The position numbers were made by a program, and so were the translations under genes. 7,594 bases of DNA. Origin: an uncultured Saprospiraceae bacterium. GTDB taxonomy: Bacteria; Bacteroidota; Bacteroidia; Chitinophagales; Saprospiraceae. This document shows positions 1-5,915 of this stretch, one piece after another; the stretch's first letter is position 1; every line of letters starts with the position of its first letter. A model generated the notes under the pieces. The model saw nothing but the letters and a program-made list of their open reading frames with translations. It searched no databases and was not told where the DNA came from. Location: contig CALCMV010000329.1 in the NCBI GenBank assembly GCA_937967535.1, forward strand, positions 1 to 7,594, written 5' to 3'.

Positions 1-7
1 TTGCATA

Positions 8-1156
8 ATGAAAACCAAAACGATATATGTAGTATCGGGTATGATGCGTGCAGGTACATCTATGCTCATGCAAATGATGGAGCGCGGCGGGCTTGAAGTA
101 GTGGTAGAAGATGTGAAAAAAGCCGATAAGCACAATCCCAACGGCTACTATGAACACCAGCGCATCATGCGTATCAATCGCCAGACTCCTGTGCCATATT
201 CGGAGTCTTTCGTTGAAGAATTAGAGGGTAAGTGCATCAAGGTATATGCAGGATACTTACGTTTGTTGCCTACCGAAAATTTTCGATATAAAATAGTATT
301 TGTCGAGCGAGACTTGGAAGAAATATGGCTTTCAAGAAAAAAAATGGGCAAACGCCAACTTGGAAATAATGATACCACCTTTTTTGCGGTTCAGCAACGC
401 GAAAAAATGAAGCGAGTCATTGAAAACGTAAAAAAATGGGATGCTCAACATAATAATGTCAAAATACTCTATGTCAATTATAAAAACATCATCGAATCTC
501 CACTCAAACAAGCCCGAAAAATCAAGGAATTTTTACAATATGATTTGGACGAAGAAAAAATGGCAAGTGCCGTTGAGCCTAAATTATATAAGGAGAAAGC
601 CGATAAACTACTCCTAAAAACCGACCGTTCTCCGCTATCAGTCGCTAAGTTGATTGATAAATATGCCGCCGGAAAAACTTACTGCGAAATCGGCATCGGC
701 GAAGGGCATAATCTCAATGCGGTTAGTCAAGCTCAAAAGAAATTTGGGATAGAAATGATGCCCTACGGTGTGAAGCGTTGTAAGGAATTATACCCACATC
801 TTCATGTGATACAAGGTAATTATTTAAAATTATGTCAGCGATACAAGTTTGATGTATGTTTTATGTGGATTGTCTATCCGTTTTGCAAAGCGGTAGTAGC
901 TGCGGCATTTCGACACAATGAAAATGCGACTGTTTTGATGGGCTTGAATTATTACTATCACTTACCGGATGGCGACGAGAAAAAAAATATGTACATCAAT
1001 GCCTATCCCAAAAAAGCCGAAGCAGATAAATGGAATCAATACATTAATGAACATTTAGCCGAACTGGGAAAAAAGGGATTTCAATCAAAAATCGAACAAG
1101 TGGAAGATGATAATGGAGAGATATTTAGTATAGCCCTTATTCAAAAGAAATTTTGA
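8..1156 (+). CDS. Sulfotransferase-like / SAM-methyltransferase-like fusion protein
   Basis: The 382-residue product appears to be two enzymes in one chain. Residues 1-190 look like a PAPS-dependent sulfotransferase of the P-loop fold. A phosphosulfate-binding loop GMMRAGTS lies at residues 11-18, close to the N-terminus, followed by the NPNGYYE segment (43-49) usual in bacterial relatives. A second signature, FVERDLEEIWLSRKK (98-112), supplies the Arg and Ser expected for the 3'-phosphate site. After a linker (about 190-215), residues 220-382 resemble a class I methyltransferase: motif I E-I-G-I-G-E-G (227-233), an acidic end of strand 2 in FGIEM (246-250), and FDVCFMW (281-287) as a motif IV candidate. 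There is no signal peptide, so it is probably cytoplasmic. The start at 8 puts the P-loop where the family has it, but the frame is open to the window edge. Substrates are unknown. Domain calls are by motif only; the first is firmer than the second. Confidence 0.72.
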   Translation: MKTKTIYVVSGMMRAGTSMLMQMMERGGLEVVVEDVKKADKHNPNGYYEHQRIMRINRQTPVPYSESFVEELEGKCIKVYAGYLRLLPTENFRYKIVFVERDLEEIWLSRKKMGKRQLGNNDTTFFAVQQREKMKRVIENVKKWDAQHNNVKILYVNYKNIIESPLKQARKIKEFLQYDLDEEKMASAVEPKLYKEKADKLLLKTDRSPLSVAKLIDKYAAGKTYCEIGIGEGHNLNAVSQAQKKFGIEMMPYGVKRCKELYPHLHVIQGNYLKLCQRYKFDVCFMWIVYPFCKAVVAAAFRHNENATVLMGLNYYYHLPDGDEKKNMYINAYPKKAEADKWNQYINEHLAELGKKGFQSKIEQVEDDNGEIFSIALIQKKF

Positions 1157-1210
1157 GCATGCTCTAAATCCAGTTACCTAATTTCCAAAATGTCCAAAGT
1201 CCAGATGTTT

Positions 1211-1374
1211 AGGGAACTCGAAATAAATAAGCTACCCAAAATGCGATGTTATTTTTTGCTCAATCAAGGCGCGAAAATGTGAGTCCCGAAAGCATTCGGG
1301 ATGACCATTTTTGTAACGCAGAGTGAGCGAAAAAGAACGAGCAGTTTGGGTGGTTTATTTGTTGCGAGTTCCCT
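1211..1374. repeat. 164-bp imperfect palindrome, possible MITE or REP-type element
   Basis: The outer arms 1211-1244 and 1341-1374 are inverted repeats matching at 29 of 34 positions, including a perfect terminal 10-mer AGGGAACTCG. The similarity continues inward with small gaps (for example TTTTTtGCTCA against TTTTTcGCTCA) to a perfect 7-bp central stem TCCCGAA / TTCGGGA (1284-1290 and 1295-1301) with an AGCA loop. The midpoint of the outer arms and that of the loop are both 1292.5, so this is one continuous foldback. If the ends are trimmed to GGGAACTCG...CGAGTTCCC, TTA flanks both sides (1209-1211, 1374-1376), as a 3-bp target duplication would. It fills most of the gap between two converging genes and stops 4 bp before the acyltransferase stop codon, so it may also block transcription from both sides. 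It encodes no protein. Confidence 0.75.
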
Positions 1375-1378
1375 TATG

Positions 1379-2464
1379 TTACGTAAAATATTTCTTCAGC
1401 TTAATAAATTGATTTTCAAATAAATAATAAGAAATCATACTCACAATAATTGAGCAAAACAAAGATACCATTCCGAGCGCAATTACATTCAAAATATTAG
1501 TTAAATCAATACCCTTTATTTCGCATAATTTCATCAAAAAATTAATACAAATCGTATGATACAGGTATAATCCATATGTATATACACCCAAACGACTAAT
1601 GATGTGATTGCGCGGAATATAAATACGATTGGCGGCAGGAAGTGTAAAGAAAATCAGCGCGGTAAATAATGCGCCAAGTGTAAGCGGCTTGATGAATAAT
1701 TGACTGGCGTAACTCGTTTGTGGGAAAATGAGGATAAATATCAGCGTAATCGCTGTGATAAGGTATTTGACAGACATAGAAATGCGACTGATACGCTCAA
1801 TGATTTCCTCTTTTTTAACCAGACAATAAGCCGGAATAGCACCATAGGCAAAGTAGTCAATATTCGTAAAAATATCCATATCTACGATGACCAAATTATA
1901 ACAAATCACTCGCCCGATATACGCCACAATGACCGACCCGACGATTAATAAGGGCAATTTTTTGACGGGTAAAAAATATAATAATAAGCCCCAAATGATA
2001 TAAAAATGCTCTTCGATACACAGCGACCACATCACGCGAAGGGGCGATACATTGGGGAATGTACCCGTACTCATCATCATATAATTTTCGAGAAAAAGGC
2101 AGGACATGAGCCAGTTGGGTTCATAACCTTTTGAAGAGTAGGAAATTCCTGCAAAATCAAGCAGATAGGGCGTTAGAAAGGCAAAGAGTATCATGGCGTA
2201 AAATAGGGGCCAAATCCGCAAAATACGCCGTATGAAAAATTTTTTGAGGCGGATAGTGCCGCTAGCTTCTTTTTCGTGTAAAAGGATATACGAAATCAAA
2301 AAACCACTCAATACAAAGAAAAATATTACCCCAATATCGCCACTAGCATCAAAGAGCCTTAAAACAGGAAAATTCGCCAGAGGAAGGTGAGAAAGAAAGA
2401 CCAAAAAGAAGGCGAGAAATCGCAGGGCATCAAATGTCTCAAAGTATCTTCTTTTTAAGTTCAA
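1379..2464 (-). CDS. Membrane O-acyltransferase, acyltransferase-3 (OafA/YrhL-like) family
   Basis: This 361-residue polytopic protein shows the acyltransferase-3 landmarks in order: Y-F-x-x-x-D-A-L-R-F (7-16) with Asp12 and Arg15, the conserved His26 in FLSH, FFVLSGFLI (49-57), the basic R-R-x-x-R-x-x-P loop (79-86), W-S-L-C-I-E-E-H-F-Y (146-155), and the late Y-G-L-Y-L-Y-H segment (297-303). About ten hydrophobic helices are visible. Family members move acyl groups, usually acetyl, from the cytoplasmic side onto sugars of O-antigen, capsule, peptidoglycan or small molecules; the acceptor here cannot be read. Length is normal for a version without the extra C-terminal SGNH domain. The start is TTG at 2464: no ATG or GTG lies between it and the upstream in-frame TAA, and it puts the first helix where the family has it. 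The first codons lie inside a hexamer repeat. It converges with the sulfotransferase-like gene and follows a terminator. Confidence 0.9.
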   Translation of the reverse strand: MNLKRRYFETFDALRFLAFFLVFLSHLPLANFPVLRLFDASGDIGVIFFFVLSGFLISYILLHEKEASGTIRLKKFFIRRILRIWPLFYAMILFAFLTPYLLDFAGISYSSKGYEPNWLMSCLFLENYMMMSTGTFPNVSPLRVMWSLCIEEHFYIIWGLLLYFLPVKKLPLLIVGSVIVAYIGRVICYNLVIVDMDIFTNIDYFAYGAIPAYCLVKKEEIIERISRISMSVKYLITAITLIFILIFPQTSYASQLFIKPLTLGALFTALIFFTLPAANRIYIPRNHIISRLGVYTYGLYLYHTICINFLMKLCEIKGIDLTNILNVIALGMVSLFCSIIVSMISYYLFENQFIKLKKYFT

Positions 2465-2508
2465 GTTTAAGTTTAAGTTTAAAATTAAGTTTAAAATTAA
2501 AATTAAAA
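2457..2508. repeat. Tandem AAGTTT/AAAATT hexamer array over the acyltransferase start
   Basis: Eight consecutive hexamers run from 2457 to 2504: AAGTTC, three AAGTTT, AAAATT, AAGTTT and two AAAATT, then AAAA. Read on the minus strand, the array covers the first codons and the start of the acyltransferase and stays in its frame, spelling alternating Leu with Asn or Ile without a stop. Because the unit is six bases, copy-number change would alter spacing and leader length but not the reading frame. The same A/T tract supplies the T-rich tail of the neighbouring terminator. Confidence 0.85.
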
Positions 2509-2534
2509 CAGCCGCAACGAAAACGTTGCGGCTG
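2493..2534 (-). terminator. Strong intrinsic terminator after the prc / membrane-protein pair
   Basis: A perfect 11-bp stem CAGCCGCAACG / CGTTGCGGCTG (2509-2519 with 2524-2534) closes a four-base loop. In minus-strand RNA it is followed directly by a U-rich tail from 2508 to 2493 (UUUU-AA-UUUU-AA-UUUU). It lies 59 bp past the stop of the small membrane-protein gene and only about 45 bp before the TTG of the acyltransferase. On the plus strand no T run follows, so the polarity is clear. Confidence 0.88.
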
Positions 2535-2593
2535 CATTTATAAGTTGAGAATTAAGATTAAAAAAAATATTAATCGTTAATTGTTAATCATTA

Positions 2594-3049
2594 TCAATTT
2601 CCTGCAATCAATTTGGCGATAGGACCGACTATACATGAGCCTATTACTGACCAAAACAACACGCCGCCTACCAAAAAGGCAAATGCTCTTGTTTTGTTTT
2701 TGTATATCGTAGCAACAATAATTGCCCCGATAGGAACAGAGATAATTGGTGGCGTAATAAATGCCAAACCATATAAGCCGAATCGTTGCTTGATACGCAC
2801 CACAAATCGGTTGGTTTTGGTGAATTTGCGTGCTTTGATACCGCGTTTTTTCAAGTACCACAAGTAGGCTTTTTTTACTGTATTAGCAAAGTACATGAAG
2901 AAAAATACGCCCACAGTACCACCGATAGCGGTATACAGAATGACTTCAAACATCCCAAATCCGGCAGCAAAACCCGAAGGTACGCCCACCAAAGTATGTT
3001 TTAAGGTCGAAAGTAACATAACGCCCACTGCTTCCCAAAATTCTGCCAT
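2594..3049 (-). CDS. Small polytopic membrane protein, COG2426-like (putative small multidrug export family)
   Basis: The 151-residue protein has hydrophobic segments at about 8-30, 34-56, 91-116 and 122-147, and a strongly basic loop between the second and third (59-89, rich in Lys and Arg). The pattern R-F-G-L-Y-G-L-A-F-I-T-P-P with a following P-I-G-A (89-109) resembles the YGxxGLxxxxxxPxPGTGAxxGA region of COG2426 / Sm_multidrug_ex proteins, which share the VTT/DedA type of architecture. This family match is by eye and is tentative; the transport role of the family itself is only nominal. The ATG at 3049 lies 47 bp after the prc stop with no terminator between, and a strong terminator follows, so it is probably the last gene of a prc-headed transcript. 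It might be a membrane partner of the protease or just co-expressed. Confidence 0.82.
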   Translation of the reverse strand: MAEFWEAVGVMLLSTLKHTLVGVPSGFAAGFGMFEVILYTAIGGTVGVFFFMYFANTVKKAYLWYLKKRGIKARKFTKTNRFVVRIKQRFGLYGLAFITPPIISVPIGAIIVATIYKNKTRAFAFLVGGVLFWSVIGSCIVGPIAKLIAGN

Positions 3050-3096
3050 AATTGTTTGTTTTGAAATTTGATAAGAAGGTGAAGAAAATAGCTCTA

Positions 3097-5268
3097 TTAC
3101 TTTCGTCTTCTCTTCTTAGTCGTACTTCCAATGATGTCATTGATAACGTGTAATGCTTCCTCCACATACACGTCTTTTTGAAGATTTTCGTGCCATTCTT
3201 CCACACGTGCGAGTTGTGCGGAGTCGGCTTCTACCGAAGGAATGACAAAACTCGGTGTTGTTACCATCAAGCCGCCAATTTCTTCGTCGCCCAAATCTTC
3301 ATATTTTTTATTTCTCGCTTCCGAATCCGCTTGGTGTTTTCTGAATTTCTCTAAATTCAAATTATCATTCGGATTATCGCGTTCTTCTTTGAGCAATTTC
3401 GCACGCTCGTCAATGAGAGCGAATGTCTCATTGCTTTTAACGCGGTCGGCACTCATTTGTTTAATTTTATCTAGATTGTTTATGGTAAATTCAGTATTAT
3501 ATTGTATCGGTTCTATCACGTCCCAAGCCATCGGAAAATCGTGTTTCTTTTCGCCCGTATCAATATAATCGAAGCGATACGGCAAGGCGATATCCGGCGC
3601 AACACCTTTCAATTGAGTGGTTTTACCATTGATACGATAGAATTTTTGAGTCGTCATTTTGACAGACCCAAGCGGACGCACATCTGCCATCGTCACAGGT
3701 ACAGTACGGTCAAGATTGATGAAGCGTTGCACCGTTCCTTTTCCGAAAGAATTGCTACCAATGACCACTGCACGACCATAATCCTGCATCGCCGCCGCGA
3801 GTATCTCCGAAGCCGATGCACTACCCGAATTTATCATAATTACCAAAGGACCATCATAGGTCACTTGCGAGTTTTTATCTCTCAAAATACGCGGGTCAGC
3901 GTCTTTGCTTTTTACTTGTACGATAGGTCCTTTTTCAATAAATAAACCGGACATATCCACGACCTCATTGAGCGAACCACCACCATTATTTCTCAAATCC
4001 AAAATAACGCCCGATACGCCTTCTTCTATCAGGCTATGCAATTCTTTGTCCACATCTTCGGCACAATTTCTACCACCTGTTTTCGTAAAATCAGCGTAGA
4101 ATTGCGGAAGGTTGATTAAGCCGACTTTATAGTCTGTACCTTCGGTAGAAAGAATCGTTGATTTGGCATAAGATTCTTCCAACACCACAATGTCGCGGAT
4201 AATCGGAATGACCTTCGTAGAACCATCCACCTTCTTGACGGTCAGGCGCACCTCAGTTCCTTTCTTACCGCGAATGAGTCGTACAGCATCGTCGAGGCGC
4301 ATGCCGACTACATCTACGGGTTCTTCTTCGCCTTGCGCTACGGCGGTGATAACATCGTCGGCTTCCAATTCTTTTTGTCGCCACGAAGCACTACCGGGTA
4401 CAATTCGGATGACCTTTATATCGCCATCTTCTACACGCAATTGTGCGCCGATACCTTCCAAACGCCCCGAAATTCGGATGTCAAAATCTTCTTTTTCTTT
4501 TGGCGGAAAATAATTCGTATGCGGGTCAAATGAAGAAGTGACGGCATTGATATAAATCTCCAAGCGGTCACTGCGACGCAGCTTAGAAAGTCGCTCAAAC
4601 CAATCGTCGTGTACCTTCAATTCGTCTTTACGTGCTTCGGCTTCGAGTTCTTCAAAAGTCATGTCAAGCACGTCTTTTTCGTCCTTATCTTTTTTCTTTT
4701 CTTCCTCTTTTTCTTCTTCCTCCAATTCGCCATTAGCTGCTTTTTCTTGTTTTTCCAAATTACCGACTACTCTATCCAATACCCTGTATTTGAGGGCTTT
4801 GCGCCAATAATCTCTGAGTTGTGCCTCATCTTTGGCGTATTCGACTTTTTCTTCATCAAATTCAAAGCGTTCATTTATTGTAAAATCAAAAGGCTTGTCG
4901 AGTATTTCCTTGTATATACCCTCGATTTGGTCAACACGCTTATTCATCAAATCACGCGAGAGTTCAAAAAACTCAAAATTGGCTGTGCTTACTTGGTCGT
5001 CAATTTGATGTTTGTATTTTTCCAGTGTATTGATATCATCTATGGTGAAAAAACGCTTTGAACCATCCATACTTTCCAAGTACAATTTGAAAGCACGCTC
5101 CGAAAAATTGTCATCAATTTCCAATGGTTCGTAGTGCAATTTATTCATACTGCTAAGTATAGATTGCATCAATACTTCGTCCTTATCGCCATAGTCACCG
5201 GGCAATGTGAACGCCCAAACTGCTACTAAAGCTATCAAAGCAAGGAATAAAAACCCTCTGATTTTCAT
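3097..5268 (-). CDS. prc: Tail-specific (carboxy-terminal processing) protease, peptidase family S41A
   Basis: The 723-residue product is a Prc/Tsp-type periplasmic protease that degrades or trims proteins from their C-terminus. A signal or anchor helix (5-21) is followed by the TSP N-terminal domain (about 30-240, with the SSFDPHTNYFPP segment at 245-256). Next come a PDZ domain (about 262-355, carboxylate loop E-G-I-G-A-Q-L at 271-277), the S41 core (about 375-565) and a DUF3340-type C-terminal domain (about 570-715). The catalytic dyad is read as Ser485 in G-S-A-S-A-S-E and Lys510 in S-F-G-K-G-T-V-Q. The 25-residue spacing, with Asp496 eleven after the serine, matches E. coli Prc. Unusual features are a very charged Glu/Lys insert (171-199) in the N-terminal domain and a basic tail KKRRRK. 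The start is ATG behind an A/T-rich leader without Shine-Dalgarno. It is probably co-transcribed with the small membrane protein downstream. Confidence 0.96.
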   Translation of the reverse strand: MKIRGFLFLALIALVAVWAFTLPGDYGDKDEVLMQSILSSMNKLHYEPLEIDDNFSERAFKLYLESMDGSKRFFTIDDINTLEKYKHQIDDQVSTANFEFFELSRDLMNKRVDQIEGIYKEILDKPFDFTINERFEFDEEKVEYAKDEAQLRDYWRKALKYRVLDRVVGNLEKQEKAANGELEEEEKEEEKKKDKDEKDVLDMTFEELEAEARKDELKVHDDWFERLSKLRRSDRLEIYINAVTSSFDPHTNYFPPKEKEDFDIRISGRLEGIGAQLRVEDGDIKVIRIVPGSASWRQKELEADDVITAVAQGEEEPVDVVGMRLDDAVRLIRGKKGTEVRLTVKKVDGSTKVIPIIRDIVVLEESYAKSTILSTEGTDYKVGLINLPQFYADFTKTGGRNCAEDVDKELHSLIEEGVSGVILDLRNNGGGSLNEVVDMSGLFIEKGPIVQVKSKDADPRILRDKNSQVTYDGPLVIMINSGSASASEILAAAMQDYGRAVVIGSNSFGKGTVQRFINLDRTVPVTMADVRPLGSVKMTTQKFYRINGKTTQLKGVAPDIALPYRFDYIDTGEKKHDFPMAWDVIEPIQYNTEFTINNLDKIKQMSADRVKSNETFALIDERAKLLKEERDNPNDNLNLEKFRKHQADSEARNKKYEDLGDEEIGGLMVTTPSFVIPSVEADSAQLARVEEWHENLQKDVYVEEALHVINDIIGSTTKKRRRK

Positions 5269-5463
5269 ATAATTATATTTAAAAATTAATTTTTATTTAT
5301 TGTGTTTTTGAATTGTTTTTTAATTTAACTGTAAATGTTTGATTATTAATATGTTAAAAATGAAATATTTACATAATAAAAAATAAAATCATTTATCTTC
5401 GCATTGAAATATTAATTTTTAATTAAATTAAAATAATTTCAACATAAAAAATGCTTTATTCAG

Positions 5464-5870
5464 GTCAATTTTCGACTAATAAAGATACGTTAATTTCAGT
5501 AAATTGTTAGGTCAATTATGATTATTCCCGTAGTTTAACGTATGTTTAACCGCATACCGGTAAATTTAGTTTGGTATTCGGTATTCTAATGACAAATTTC
5601 AAGCCGCTTTTGTTGCATTGTCAAAAGAAAATTGACTCACACATTTTTATCCCTAGTTTTCAAATTAATAAAAAATCGAACATAATATTGTCAATTATCG
5701 TTACTATGCTGTGGATGGCATAAATTACAGAAAATTGTAATGACTGTTTTATAGGTGGATGGAGACACTGTACTGACGACTTTAGCCGTCAGGTAAGTTT
5801 TTCTTTAATTTTTAAAACGTTAAAATTCAATTACTTATAAATATATTTTCATTCAAAATTAAAAATTGAC
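5464..5870. promoter_or_regulatory. Cluster of five GTCAATT heptamers, candidate operator set
   Basis: GTCAATT occurs at 5464-5470, 5511-5517 and 5690-5696, and its complement AATTGAC at 5630-5636 and 5864-5870. At about 70% A+T a given non-palindromic heptamer is expected about 0.1 times in this length on both strands. The first two copies share a longer word AGGTCAATT, and the second and third share GTCAATTAT. An extra GTCAA (5620) faces the copy at 5630 as GTCAA-N7-TTGAC. The recurrence suggests binding sites for a regulator of the divergent genes, but no factor can be named. Confidence 0.35.
5771..5808 (+). terminator. Hairpin with following T tract, possible attenuator upstream of the S37 gene
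   Basis: CTGACG (5773-5778) pairs with CGTCAG (5787-5792). The stem can be extended outward as TAC against GTA with a one-base bulge. On the plus strand the T-rich run TTTTTCTTT follows at 5798-5806, a few bases beyond the stem, which is looser than a classic terminator. It lies about 120 bp before the S37 start, so if active it would end a short leader transcript. In minus-strand RNA the stem is slightly better (8 bp including one G-U, UAAA loop) but has no U tract. Confidence 0.35.
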
Positions 5871-5915
5871 GAACACATTATCACACCAAATCTAAAAACA
5901 AATGAATCACGAATT

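Larger units (their letters stand above)
5269..5915. other. 647-bp divergent intergenic region, non-coding
   Basis: This stretch separates the divergent starts of prc and the S37 peptidase gene and must hold both promoters. It is very AT-rich up to about 5450, then slightly richer in G+C. I see no protein gene or remnant. A plus-strand TATCTTCG (5395-5402) resembles the Bacteroidota -7 element TAnnTTTG, but no convincing -33 partner precedes it and it is 500 bp from the S37 start. Other contents are five GTCAATT heptamers, two GTTTAAC words 11 bp apart (5533-5539, 5544-5550), and an ATACCG / CGGTAT inverted repeat (near 5553-5585). Further on are TATGC-N8-GCATA (5705-5722), two GTGGATGG words 44 bp apart (5711 and 5755) and a hairpin at 5771-5795. 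Confidence 0.7.

Noticed and set aside
1155..1164. GAGCATGCTC perfect palindrome at the end of the first gene
   Set aside because: Ten bases with no loop and no T run; too short for a terminator and not unusual by chance.
2457..2504. Hexamer array as a CRISPR or phase-switch tract
   Set aside because: Units are contiguous six-mers without spacers, and six bases cannot shift the reading frame.
2946..3206. Minus-strand open frame spanning the prc 3' end and the small membrane-protein start
   Set aside because: It lies in another frame over two well-supported genes and its product shows no recognisable pattern.
3242..4533. Several plus-strand frames of 64-147 codons opposite prc
   Set aside because: All are antisense to the PDZ, S41 and C-terminal domains, whose motifs are unmistakable on the minus strand.
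4609..5061. Plus-strand open frame rich in Phe
   Set aside because: It is the antisense reading of the Glu/Lys-rich part of prc; poly-Glu and poly-Lys codons reverse into Phe and Leu codons. It has no start context or family features.
5395..5402. TATCTTCG as a Bacteroidota promoter
   Set aside because: Only the -7-like half is convincing and it lies about 500 bp from the gene it would serve, so it is mentioned but not listed as a promoter.
5755..5796. Thirteen-codon frame from GTG to TAA in the S37 leader
   Set aside because: Too short, with a stop codon directly before the GTG and no initiation signal; the structure of the patch is the better explanation for its composition.
5269..5915. 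A decayed gene in the long divergent spacer
   Set aside because: Stops are frequent in the frames I followed and no protein motif survives; the AT-rich composition fits regulatory DNA.
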